Origin: Apteryx mantelli | Taxonomy: Eukaryota; Chordata; Aves; Apterygiformes; Apterygidae | Assembly: GCF_036417845.1 (NCBI RefSeq) | Contig: NC_089983.1 | Coordinates: 19,931,207-19,995,206, forward strand | Direction of reading: 5' to 3' | DNA: 64,000 nt | Shown: positions 33,701 through 47,000 of the stretch, in pieces | Position numbering within the stretch: the first letter of the stretch is position 1 | Layout: each line of letters starts with the position of its first letter | Position numbers and translations under genes: made by a program | Notes under the pieces: model-generated | The model's database searches: none | What the model saw: only the letters and a program-made list of their open reading frames with translations | Told to the model about the DNA's origin: nothing

Positions 33701-36700
33701 TCATCTCTGCAAGCCTTTGGAATGTTCTCTGATATTTATTACAGCTGTTTCCATCCACAGTATATTCAGTGGCAACAGATGTAGTATTACAGCTAAAAAT
33801 CCTACTTTCTGGTTTTGTAATCCCGCTTTTGGTTCCAGCAAAACTCCTAATACAAATATGAATCTGAACAATGCCTATTGGTTTGCAAAATATCAGTCAT
33901 GAGCAAACAACATTAATTTAATAATTGAACTCTTCTTTCCTTCAAAACCAGCCTCCAAAGATCTCTCTCAAGTCAAACCTGAGAGGTATGTCCCATAAAT
34001 CACAGCCCATGCAAGTGTAGGATTATAGAGTCCACAACACATCTTGTGTTTTGCCCACGTTAGTGTTTTTTTGCTTTTTGTTAAAGAGCAAGACTTTAAG
34101 TAGTTTTACTGGCAGAAGGAGCTATATCAGCTGACAATGAAATCCCTAAGTTTCATTGTTAGGAAATATGTGTGCCTCTGAACTTTATCTCAGTGGTCCT
34201 AATTACTATTTTTTGATTACTGTTTCTCCTGCAATGTTTACATCTTTCATATTTTTGTGGATTGTCATATTGTGCTTGTTTCCCTGATATCTTTTACAGG
34301 AAACTGTAGAGGTATTTTAATTTTTCCTCTGTAAATCTTCACTCAGACAATTTCCAATCTTTGTTGTTATTCTTTGAATTTTTCAAATTTATTTTCTGTT
34401 ATGCCAGAGCCAAATTGAGATTTCTGTGTGACTTTTTGCCAGAACAGCACTGAGATAAACTAACAGAAAACTTTTATGATGATTTGACTGTTTCCCTGAA
34501 AACTGAAAAAAACAAATGTAGGGTGGTCTCGTAATAATGAAATTGCCATGAAGCATTCTTTTTTTATATATGCCATGTAGACAGCTCACTACACTCAGCA
34601 CATAACAACTCACTTATTGCAAAATTGCAGGAGCAGTCTGCAGATCATTCCATACATCTCTGAACAGAGGGATGCCTTTATTCCTTATTTTTTTTCTTTA
34701 AACATGCTTTACCATAAAGCTTGTATTACCTTTTTGAGTGAATATCTTAAGTTCAGACTTCAGCTTGTGTGCTGTAGTTTCTGGCTCTCATTTTTCTCAC
34801 TATTCAACTGATTTTTTTAAAAATACAATAAATCAGGTGTGCTCATTTAATACATATTTTTAGAGCCTGATGGACCCTTTACATGAAGTTTCTAAGCCAC
34901 CAACAATCTTTTATAAGTGTTCATGTAAGCTTAATCTCTATCAGGTTAATTGCAATCATATTCATACCAGAAAAACTCAATTAGATGCATATTAGCAGCT
35001 TTTCAAGACATTAAAGTGAAACAAGCTTTTGTTCCTCTTTTTAGTGGGTGGTTATAGAGCATTTAGCCTTTCTATTCTTTCTATTCTATTTCTATTCTAT
35101 TCTAGCCCTATCTCTTGGCTCTGTTTTGAGTTTATTTTCAAACTAAGTTAATTTACTTTATTGCGAGAAACAATAACTTAGTGCTGAAGCACATTTTCTC
35201 CCTGGTTCAGAGTTGTTTTGCAAATCATTTGGACAGATTTGAAGCATAGCAAGACAGAATTTGGAAAAGCTTTATTATGAGGGAGTGGAAAGTTTTCTCA
35301 TCATAGTGGCTATAAAACTGTAGAAGGAGGGTAAAATTGGATAACCATTAGTAGGTACTCCAGAGATCATGTCCAACTGGTTTTGATCCCATAAAAAGAA
35401 ATCCAAGAACCATCTAAAGCTCTTTGCAGTCAAAGAAAAATACCCTGAAGGTTCTACCTTTCCCTCTGATCTTCCTTGATATTCCTTTGAACTACATAGA
35501 CAAGTTGTATAGCATTGTAAGCACCTGCTATACTGCTTTTTTAAATCAACAAGCAGCTATTAGAGCTTATTTATTTACCCATTGATTTCAAACATTTCTA
35601 AAAGCTCATATCTGAAACAATGGAAAGTATTTTACTGATCTTAGCTCTGTCTTGCCCCAAATCTTCCTTTAATTTGCCAGTACTAGCCTGTGCTTAGTAG
35701 AGGTGTTTCCATCTCTTCTCACATCACCTTCTGTACTGTTTCCCTTCTGTACTGTAATGTTTTGACTATAATTCTGAGTTTAAATGAGGACTAAATAGTT
35801 TTATTGCATGCTTGGTATTGACATAATTATTTTACCTTTGCTGATGATGAACCTTGCATTGATTTCAATAAAAACAGAGTTGCGCTGATGCCTGATGCTG
35901 CATTTTGCAAAAATATATAGCAGGACCATTTCCTTGCAAAAATAAACTGCCACTGCCAATAAATGCCTTTGAGAGAAAGAAAATTAAAAAGGGATCTTTA
36001 ACAGATCTCTCCATCTTGTTATGCTTGTGGTACTTTTTGGCAATGTAACAACACATAGCTTTTTTATGATAGACTTGCCTGTGAAAAAACCTACTTAGTT
36101 ACATTTGCAATGATAATTTTTTTTGATTGGAAATTATTATCTGTTTCTAATAAGAAATGGGCAATTTCAGACAAATGTAACTGAACGAGAAGTCATCTCT
36201 CGAGATGATACGGAACTTTGAAATCTAGTGGGAGTTAAATTTTGGGAAGTCTTGCCATGAGGTGCTCCAACAAAGCCAGTAATTAATAGGGCATATCTCT
36301 GGGGAAGGGCCAAGAATATCATATGGAAACATATTTTCTGAAATGTAAGTTGGGGTTTTCCAGTATGAGAAGCCATTATATTTGATATCAGATGAGTGGT
36401 GTAATAGTTGCATCTTAGTGTATCAGACACCTGAACATCTCTTTGGAGTTAGTTTCTGGAGATGTAAAGGATGCTAGATTTTACCCACAAATGCAGTCAG
36501 ATGATGAATTCTTTTGTACAGTAAAACTTTGCACCAATCCCCAGAAACAATGACTGATGAATATTACTTGAAACAAATATATGTGTTGTCAATTTATCTA
36601 CCCCCAACTAATTCACTGGAAGTGATGGAGAGGAGATGAAATTCTATAGAATAAAAAAGAAAAAAATGAAAAAGACTTCTTGAATTTTAGTCACCTGTGA

Positions 36701-37482
36701 AATCTGCCACTGAAGATCTATCCATGCTGATTCTGAATAACACAAGGTAAATTATATGCTTACCTCATGTAAACTCTTGTAGTCCTACTGCAATAAATGG
36801 GGCATTGGTAACTTACATCATCTATGAGTCTACTCATATGAATATCTAAAGGCAGAATTTGTTCTCTAGAATTCTTTACGTTTTTTAGAGAGCAGAGCTA
36901 TTGATCTTGTGACCTTTTAGTTGTTACTCAAGGTTTGCACATGCATAACAAGAATAGAAACAATTGACCGGCTTTGGGGACTTAGTTTTTTTTTCTCTAC
37001 TTCACTTAAAAAAAATAGCTGAACTTCTTTGAGAGAAATGACTGTCTTGTTTTACAGATGATTTTCTCCAAAAATCAGTTTGGTGAATTCACCACATATC
37101 TCAGCCTTGGTTAACAACATGAATTATTGTCATTTTGAAGAAAACTTCATAAATTGATGACTGAAAAAATGGTAACATATCAACTGGACTAGAACTGAAC
37201 TGAACTAGGATTAAGGCTTAAAAAATTAGAATGTACGTACACACCAGACGGTTAAGTCTATGCCCATTAATAAATGCAGCATTTGAAGTGCAAGTTGTGT
37301 ATCTTAAAAACAAAGCAAATCAAAAAACCTAACTACAAAGCTGTAGACTCTGATTTGCATGCCATATGTTGAATCATTTTAAAGTTTTTTTTTTTTTTCC
37401 ATAGGAACATTATTTAGCCATAGTATTTGCTAGTTAAAGGAATATTTCTTAATCTTACTTGGATTTCTTTTTAAATTCTCAG
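30729..37482. other. AT-rich intergenic stretch
   Basis: No gene recognised. A (TTCTA)n run is at 35,071-35,104. A faint CR1-like phrase near 35,350-35,390 is too degraded to call. The ORFs are short and look random. Confidence 0.6.
35071..35104. repeat. (TTCTA)n microsatellite, imperfect
   Basis: Tandem TCTAT/TTCTA units with small interruptions. Confidence 0.85.
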
Positions 37483-37521
37483 TAAAGCTAAGCTGCTTCA
37501 CCAGAGTCTAGTAGTGGTAAA
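37483..37521 (+). ncRNA. Candidate exon (39 nt)
   Basis: A long pyrimidine-rich acceptor (GGATTTCTTTTTAAATTCTCAG) and the donor AAA|GTAAGT frame 39 nt. It pairs naturally with the 174-nt candidate 404 nt downstream. Confidence 0.25.
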
Positions 37522-37925
37522 GTAAGTTTTAAGTGGTTTGCTTATATTAGAACTTTATGAAACAGACTTGTTTTCCTGACTGACAAATCACTTCTGACAT
37601 TGTTTGGTTAAAAATCATTTATAGATTTCAGCTTGTTCTGCTTTTCAAGGCAGCTTAGTATGATGCAGAGGTAAAGCTTAGTTTCAATCTATATTAGTTA
37701 CTTACTAAGTGACAGCTTTCTGACATGCATATGAGAAAGTATATGTAAGATGTGGGAAAGCCCAATAAGTAGGATTATCCACTTGTAATATGAGGTAATA
37801 CAATTTACCCTTTTTTTCACACACAGGCTGGACTGCAACATCAAAGCAAACTTAATGACTTTCTTTTTAGCTTCCTGCTAAGGCATAGTTCATCCACATA
37901 TTTGAAATTTTCCCCTTGTTCCTAG

Positions 37926-38099
37926 GAGACAAATGAAGTAGTTGTGTATTCAAAGAGAAGAATTACTGATATCATTTATCAGCTGGACTTCGTTCACCAC
38001 TTGTCTCAACTCTGTAGACTGAAGAGTATCAAGAAGCAAAGTCTCAAAATTCTCACCATTCTTCAGGCACTAAAACAAATATTCTTTCTTTGAAAAATG
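37926..38099 (+). ncRNA. Candidate exon (174 nt)
   Basis: The acceptor TTTTCCCCTTGTTCCTAG and the donor AATG|GTAAGTAAA are both close to consensus. Frame 1 is open for 55 codons (begins ETNEVVVYSKRRITD) and then meets TGA just before the donor. I recognise no family. A terminal stop inside an internal exon points to a non-coding transcript or a 5'-UTR exon of a gene to the right. Confidence 0.3.
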
Positions 38100-41000
38100 G
38101 TAAGTAAAAATGTGAAGCTTGCAGAGATATGTCTAGATTTTAAAAATGAAGTAAATCAAAATGTGACTTGAGTGCATTAATGTGTGCTGTTAATTTCAGT
38201 GCCTGCTTTAAACTATCAAAATTTATGTGCTTGTACATTACAGTGCAGTTATGCTTACAAGTATGTTTAGATTCTCCCAAATCAGTGTGCCCATTTTTGA
38301 TTTGGACTGATACCTTTCAGTCCTTGTGAAGAATAAAAATTAGATGTAGCTGTTGTTGAAGCCCTGTTTAGTTACATGTTGGATTTTAAATCACTTACAG
38401 AAAGATACAATGCTTGAAATATTCCCTTAAGACACTCATCAGTGGTAATTCTGTTTCATTCTTTTAGCTATTCATTATGGACAGGGGCTTAGTTTTATTA
38501 CAGAGTTGTAGAATTAGAACTGCTGTTGTAATAGGTAGGGTTTTTGTGCAATGTTTATTGCTTTCTAATATTTCCTGGCCACTGAAATTTAATCCAGTTT
38601 TCAGAGAGCTTTCCTTTTATCCTTGTAAATCAAAACCGTTTTTTAACAAGTCTGCTTCTAAAAAGTACCTCTCTGAAATACATCTACAACCTGAATTTGT
38701 TTAATTCTACATCAGAGGAACCATATAGATCCCCTAATATCCAGTCAACAGTTTTTTCAGTCTAAAGTCTTTTAAACTCTTCACAGGATTTGAGTAAAAG
38801 ACCTCAAATATGTATCTAATAAAAGTCAAAGTCTGTTATGGCCAAAGGAGATGTCTTTTATCTGTATTCAAATATTCTCTTCTGACCCATTCTCCTAGGC
38901 ATCCATTAATTGCAATATTTTTACAGGCATTAGAAGAGTATGCTGGATTTTCCAAGCTCTAAATTAAAAACAAACAGAAATCATCAACAGCCTAATAATA
39001 TATAGAGAGAATAAAAGTGGAGCTGCTTCTCTGAACACTTACAAATTTTGTGACTATGCTCCTAAAGAACCAGCACTCAAACTTGTCCAGCCTTGTTTTG
39101 TTCTGTTTTACTTAATGGCTCTTTTGTGTATAGGCCCATATCAGGTAGCTTTTTGCTTCCCTAAACTCACAAGCTACTTCTCAAGTCAGTTTGCTTGAAT
39201 TTGTGGTATTATGTCATTCCCTTATGAAACACACACCTAACTCCTTTACAGTAGTGGATGCTACATCTAAGTAACAAGAAGAGTACCATCTGTGAAATAT
39301 TACAGAGGAGAACACATCTGGTTCAAATAAAGGAAAAAAATTCATTGTTTACTAAATTTTCATATCCTGCAACAGATACCACATGAAACAGCCCCTTTTT
39401 CTTCAGACTGTTGTGTCACATGTCAGGGAATAAAGCAGGAGGAATGAATGAATGGTAATGGCAGAAAATCTAGTATTGTATGTCTAATTTTTTGAAGCAT
39501 GCTAGAACTCTGTTTTAGAAAGGACAGCTGTGAAGAGGGATGGAAAGAAATACTTTCTCTAACCATCTAGGAAGTCACACCTAGGACAACCCTAGCTAAT
39601 CTCTATTTGTCAATGTGTGTACATGGACGTACAATGAAGTTTTCTGGGCATGTCTTCACTTTTCAAACACTCCAGACTTTCATCCCCACCATTCAGTTTA
39701 CCATGCAATAAGCTTCTCGCATAGCAAATGATTGTTTCCATTACTACCAGCAATGAGGTGACATGTACATTGCTACAGTCAGCCCTCCTGTTTTCATGCA
39801 AATTAACAGGAAAATACTCAGCAGTTTAGATAGATATACTCTTATCAGTTTTCAAGGATTTTTTTTGAACATATGTAAATACTGTTTCGCTCCTGTTTTT
39901 TGCTACAAGTATAAGGGGTTTTTTTAATAGTTTACACTGGAGAGCTATATGTCTCTAACTTATGGGTACAAAGCTTGCAAGAGCAACAAACTCTTGGTTT
40001 TCCTGGTAATCTTTTATAGATTTACATGCCCTTGTAAAAGAAACTACCACTGAACGGTTATGCGTCAGGGAATGTATGGGTCTGTTAATAGAAGGTTTTG
40101 AAGGCAGATGATCTTTGCATTTTTAGGATCTGTTTTGAGTAAGTACTCAGAGAAAATAGCTGCTTGTAAGTGGCTGTAAGGAATCAGCAGAGCTCTGGAA
40201 ACAAATCCGAGAACCTAACTTATTTATGAGGTTGAGCAAGGTAGGTGATATATATGGTAGAGATACTGGAATAATTTCTTTGCACACGGTTAACTTTTGA
40301 AGATAGCATGACTGGAAGATGCTCCTCCTCAGGGTTTGAGGTTTGCTATTATTTGCAATCCACATAGCATCACATGGAGTTTCAGGACCCCAGACTTTGA
40401 GGACTGGCACAGAATTCCCACATCTCTAGAGCCGAAACTTCAGGTTTAGTTCTAAGCAAGCTAGAGACTCCTATAAATGCATACAAGGTAGAGTGAGCTG
40501 TTGTATAGGGAGCTTGAGCTATACTACCCTAAAAACCCATCTAGAAGTCCATCTACAATGCTAGAAAATTGTGTGTGTGTGTTTTTTGGAATTTCCATGG
40601 AACCGCTGATATTAGGGAGCTACATTTAGGGCTAAAATCGTGTCCCAGTGAGATTCATGGAAAACCCATAAATGGGAACAGATTTTTACTGTTTGTATTG
40701 AGTTCGTGTTTAACTGAAACTGATAAGACTGTGTTAAAAAATAAGTGCAGTAGACAGAAGTTGGTCTCAGGATGCTTATAATTGTTCTTATGCATTCTTT
40801 TGGACACCACTTGTATATTTTGTTTAAAAAAATTTTATTCAGAACTTGACTGTCCCACTACAGAGGTTACAAAATGAACAACAATAAATTGTCTTTTATA
40901 GTGCCTATGAAAAATTCTGGCTGATGGTAACAGAAGCTTGAATCTTGTCTTTGCAACACTTTCATGCCATTGACTAATAGTGGTGGTAAAAGTTTCACGC

Positions 41001-44000
41001 TGGCATCCTGCCTCTACCATGGCAGCATACCCATATCAGGTAGTATTTCGGTCTGCTTGGGCCATCCCCTGCTTGTTACCTTTGCTGAAGCCCTCGGTGA
41101 GAGTGCCATTTGGGAGAGTAGCCTTTATGGTGTGGATCCGAGACTGTCAGCTCAGCCTGCAAAGAAAATTAGGTGGTTTCCAAGCAGCACTGGATAGGAA
41201 TGGCCATGCAGAACTGAAAATTTTAAAGCAAATACCATTGGTAAGAAAACTTAAGAAAACTTTTTTATTGCAGCAGATTTGAAGAGATGGAAGATCAACT
41301 AACAAGTATCATTTATTACAATAGTTGTGTTTGGTACAGATACCACAGTGAGAAAGACTTGGAAAAGAAGCAAGCTTGGACAACTTTCTTGAGTGGAAAT
41401 TCTTCAAGGATACAGATGCACGCAAGGTCAATTTTGTATTCATTAAAAAAGTTTAGCCTTTGTGCTACAGACAATATTATATTTTTTTCTAGTCAATTTA
41501 TTTGAAAACTGAAGACAGTTCAATATTAGGTCCTCAGAGGCTTAAGATGTTTTGGAAATGCCTGTGGAATAACACAAGCAGCCCCCACACTTCTTACAAT
41601 CATTTTCAAGAGATCTGGGGTTATAAGGACCTACTAACAATCCCCTCTTACCCATAAAGAATGAGAGAAGCACTGTATTTCTGAGGGACTGATGAGAAAA
41701 CTAGAATTCAACGTTTTCTTAATATTACCTGGCTGAAATTAGCAAATAGACATCTGGTGCTATACGTAGGTATCAGGACATTGGATGCTTTTATTTCCAC
41801 AAGTCCTGCCCTCACAACAGAAGTTGACCATGTGGCTGTGGGATGAGCAGCTACACATTATGGTTTAGCGTTTGTATGAACTCTTAATTGCACGTGCCTT
41901 TCAGAAACAGTACCTGAATTCTGTACCCTCCTGTGTTCAGTCTTTTTAGTGTCAGCTTCACCTTCATCTGTGGGCACAGGAGATCGCTACAAATTTTCCC
42001 CGGTCATCACTTCTGTACTAGGAAGCAATTGAAAAAAATGCTGCCGTAGTTTGCCTTCTTCTAAATATAGTCTTTTTAAACTTAGAACCTGGCCTTTTAA
42101 AAAAGACAGTTTTAACTGCTGAAACATTCCACCATTGCACATAAGGCTCCAGGCCTACTAACTGGGACTTTGCATTAGACTTGTTGGAGCTTGGCAGCAG
42201 TAAAATGAAGAGGCATTTTTTTTAAAGTATTTAGAAATTACAGGCTGGGGTGTAAGGAAGGGAGGGGGCAGTTTTCCTAATTGAGGGGAGGGCAGGAAAA
42301 GGAGAAAAAAGAGAAGGCAGCAGCAATGAGACCTAAAAATGGTCAGGAGTGACTATATCAAAGTCTTAAAATTGGCTATGATTCTGTTTACTTCGAAGAA
42401 ATTGTGCAATGGTGGTTCCTAAATTTCTGTGCATATGGGCAGAAAAGATGCATATGAAATTGCAAGAATATAAAAACAAGTATGAATTTGTAGTTCAGTA
42501 TTTTATTGTTCAATATTTTGAACCCCTATGGAGGTTTAACTATGCTGGAGAATCATGGGAACCCAGCTACCCGTGTTTATTTCCCATTGTTTATACTTAG
42601 TAGTAGTTGTAAAGATATAAAAGTCAATAAGCAGTCTGTGAGTAAAGGCATAATTCAAAAATATGAGTTTTTTTGGCAATGAGGATGCAACTGGAACATT
42701 TCGTAGTTAGACAAGTGTTTAAGCAGTCAGCTGTGTTTCCCTGCTTATAGTGCAGGTCATTCAGTAAGAAAACAAATGATCCATCCTGGTGTAATAATCT
42801 GTTGCTTTGATGAAAATCCAGAAGTAGGATAGCAAATAAACCAAAGAGGACGGATTGGTTTAGATCTCTGTGTACTTTCTGCCGTGTTGCATTATTTTAA
42901 ATTGTAAACTGCATGATGAGCTTTTGCAATAGCTGTGGGAGTTTCTTCATTTGCCATTGCCTCTTGCCCCAGTGGTGTGCTACTGTGCTTGGATTTCTTT
43001 CATTCCCCTCTTCTAGTGATTTTACTCTGTCCTATCTATTATCCAAAGAATGAGAGTTACACTGTCTTTATGTTGTTTCGCATCCTTTGAATTAGTGGCT
43101 TGGGTAAAGATTTAGAAGTATTTATGATTCATTTTCAAAAGTGATGTAAACATCAAATATAAGGCTTAAAAAACATCCATAAGTCAAGTACTGTTCTTGT
43201 AATTGCTGCATACTGAATTCCCAAAGTAGTCTGTAAAATCAATTGCTTTAAACTGTTTACCTTCTATATTGGCCCATATTTTCTTATAGCAGAAGCTGCT
43301 GTTTGTTAAGGATTAGAGAACTGAAATGTACTGACATCTCTTGCAGGTAGGAAAATCAAAAACTTCAGTCACACATCTGCTTCTGAAGCAGCTGTGGTAC
43401 TTTAAAAAGATTTTGCCTTCTCAGTTAAGATGAAATGAAAACTGATCTGTTACACTTTACACTGACTAGACAAAGAGTATTTCAGCTGGAATGTGAGGTA
43501 TTAGTTGTGTCATGCTGTCATGCACCCCACCCCCTACATGCTAAAAAAAACCCACAACCCCCCTCCAAAAAAAACAGTATAATTTAATGTATTTTTCTGT
43601 GCAAAATATATGGCCCTATGTAGTCTGAGGATTTCAATATTTTTCACTGCTTTAATTAAAAAACAGAACAAAGCCAAAACCTCAAAACTTTACATAGTGG
43701 ATGCTTTTCCATTCATGGAATTTCCAGAGCTTATTGCTGCTTCCATGTTCTTTAAGGAGCTGGGGAGTGACCCAAACTGTTCACTTTGTATGGAGGCTTG
43801 GTGCAGTTAGGAGCTCAGAATCAACCTTTACTCTTATAAGCAAAGTTTTTTCAAGACAATCTTAAATACTTTTTTTTTTTTGATTTCTTAGAGTAACACA
43901 GAAGGCTCTTTGTCTGAAACCTCCAAGTGCTAGAAATGCTACAAGCCACAGTGCAGTTTAGAGGAAGAGAAATAAGAAACATCTGGTGAGTTAGGACTCT

Positions 44001-47000
44001 GTATGCACTGGCACAAAGATGCAATAATAAAAAGCAATTATTTTCCATGTCTGTTCTTGCAAATAATATTATTACAACAGTCTGCTGGCTACAGAGTACC
44101 TTACGGGAATGAGAACATGTTGCAAAGTGTTTTGATGCACAGAACAGTTACGCTTTGGAAACGGTTCTCTGTTGGCCAGTTGCCTGAAAGAAAAGTGAGG
44201 TTGGCTTGTAACTGTGGCAGGTTTGTGAATCTTTCACAGAGACGTTTGAGCTAGTAGTTGTTAGCAGAAGGAAGTATAGTATCGCTTTAGTTCCATATTA
44301 GATAAGAGCCATTTTACTCTTTTGTAATTGATTCTTCACAGTGTTGAAAGAAACTCATTGAATTACAATTGGGATTATCTTCTCTGGTTTGTTAGCCTGT
44401 CTTTGGATTTCCTGGTAGTGATAGGCTATGTCCTGCAAGAAAATGGATATTAGCTGTGCACATGAAACTTCTAGGCCCCATATCCTAATTTGCTCGACAT
44501 ATTGATATGGAATGCCCCTTTGCTTAGGGGCAATTTGTCTTAGACAAGTAGCCAAAAGTCCTGGCACAGAGTGATTCCCTAGCCTACAGAATATGGCGTA
44601 CAGCGATTGTAGCAGTACAACCAGAGTAACTCATGGCAGCCACAGTCTGAACAGTTATGGTCAGAATACAACTTGTGCTTTTCTGGTATGCAAGTTCTGC
44701 ACATCCTGTATCTGGCAAAGACCATGTTAATACTGTTCTCACAGAAATGGTGATCTCCCTATTTTGGCAGCAGCTAAAATTATTTTGAGATATGACAGCC
44801 AATACTATTACTTTGGAAAAAGTGCATTGCAAAAAAATACTGTGAATGTACTCTCACTTTCTTCTCCTGGTTTTAAGTATATCCTTGGTATTTTTAGTTT
44901 CATTTCTTTTCCCTATAGTCAATCTCTGATGTATCTTGGTGCTGGATAGGAGGTACTGATATATCTTAGCATCAAACGAGCAACTTTTCAGTGAGCTCTA
45001 AAGTTGAATCTTTGCCCCAGTGTAAAATGGTTTTGCTGGCACCAGATGTCAGTGTTGGTCTGTACTAACAACCTTGAAATGGCGCATCTGTGTGTCCCTT
45101 TCTGTACCAAAGACTGAGCAAGTGACTAAAACAGTTCAAAATGGTGACCACCTGTTTGTGAACTGACTTTACCTAAAAATGAACTGTAGGTGAAAATTCT
45201 GTCTAAATGTAATTATGACAATGAATTTATGAAACCAAACTCTGGTTAGAAAATGATATCTTGCTTCATAGAACACTGGGAACATGAAGAGAAAATGGAT
45301 CATTTTCTATGCTCCTCTGAGCACAATTATCCTCGATCTCTTACAGGCTTCTGCTTAATTCTTCACAGTTTTGATTCCAGTAACAAAATAAGTTTAAATG
45401 TGTGCTAAATTTTTTCTACTAAGGTCTAGATTTGTTTAGATCAACTGGTCAAAAAAAGATATTAAAAACTGTGGTTATATAATTTATTTTTAACCCGCTA
45501 TGTAAAATTATGCTAGAATAGAGAAACTCTGTAATACAGGGAGAACTTTCCATGTGTTTCCACAGGCCTATAATAGTCTTTAATGTAGACACCCCTTCTA
45601 AATAGTAATTGCGCTTAAACACTATTAATATTACCATTTAAAACTTTTTTCTTCCAGTAACAATATCCAACCTGTTCAATATTATTAAATATAAGACTTA
45701 TCTCTTCAAAATGTTAGCTTCCAGCAGACTCATAATACTTATGAGGGACATTTGGACAGCTGATTTGTCATCATGATCTGAACAAACCAGAGATGAGAAA
45801 CTTTTTGCCATGCAAAGACAGGACAGCTTACATAAAAACACTGTTTGAATCTTTAGAGTTGGCATGGGAAAACAACAGTAAAAGTTTTTGCTAAAATTAT
45901 GACACTTTATTGTTTGAAAATGCAAAAATGAAGCAATTCAATCTTTTAAAGTGAATTAAAAAAAATCAACAGACCAGCTATTAAGTGATTTGAATCCTTT
46001 CTTATCTAAAGCAAACAGAAGAGACAGCTATTTCAATTTACCTCATTTAGAGTCTTTCTGACTGGTTATAATTTGTTTTGTTGAAAATACTAGGCCTTGC
46101 TTAGGTGTTTGTGCCCAGTAGTCCAAATCATTTTTCTGATGAGCTTATATTTCAGCCAGTTAAAAAGGTTTGAGATGAAGATTGTTCTGTAAAAAGTCTG
46201 ACTATCATGTCAGATTGTCACTGGCACAAATTGCTTTAGCCTTGAGACTTCTGCTTTACTCCTGAGACCATTTCAACTGTGCAGATTTGCTTGCTGTTCC
46301 ATGCTGATTCATGTGGTACTTTGTGCCCCATCTTAATATCTTTAGCAAACATAGATAGATAGGTGCAATTTAAGATGACGGTCCTCTTTGCCGTATGCCA
46401 CAGATCATTCTCTTTTACATTTTACATGGTTTTAATTTCTGGACTGCTCCTGTCAGACTGAATAGCCCTATAAATATCTTTCATAATTCTAAGACTGTTT
46501 ACCAATTTTATCGTCTACAAGGATGTATTATAGTGAAAGACCAAGTTGTTTTTGTAATATGTTGCTTGTCTCACAGGGGTCTATCCTGCTTTGTTTTTGA
46601 AAAGTTACTTATAAGAAGTGAGCTGTAGAAACCAATTAACATTGCTGCAGAAGGACTGTAGTGATTTTTTTTTTTTCAAAATGCAAAAGAAGATTTGATA
46701 CGGCTTAATCAAAAAGCAAGTTTTGTAATACTTAAAAGATTTTTTTAGAAAATATTTGGTTAAATAGTAATTTGCTAAATTGCTTTATCAAAAGAACAGC
46801 CATTTCTGTAAAACTGTGCATATTTAGTTAAAGCAAACTATTGCAATATAGCTAATTCTCAGAGTATCCTACTTACGACTGCTGTAACTATAATAGAAAT
46901 GCAACCTGTGGGAATCTTAACAGATTTTGTAGTTATGCTGTGCTAATTATTCATAGGCAAAATATTTTGGCTAGTCACTAATTACTTAAAATTACTTCAG

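Noticed and set aside
35350-35390. Phrase resembling the CR1 motif (CCAGAGATCATGTCCAACTGG)
   Set aside because: Too short and degraded to separate from chance without a repeat-library alignment.
40835-41282. Overlapping ORFs on both strands in slightly GC-richer DNA
   Set aside because: Competing frames on both strands, no recognisable domain and no good flanking splice pair. Probably composition-driven.
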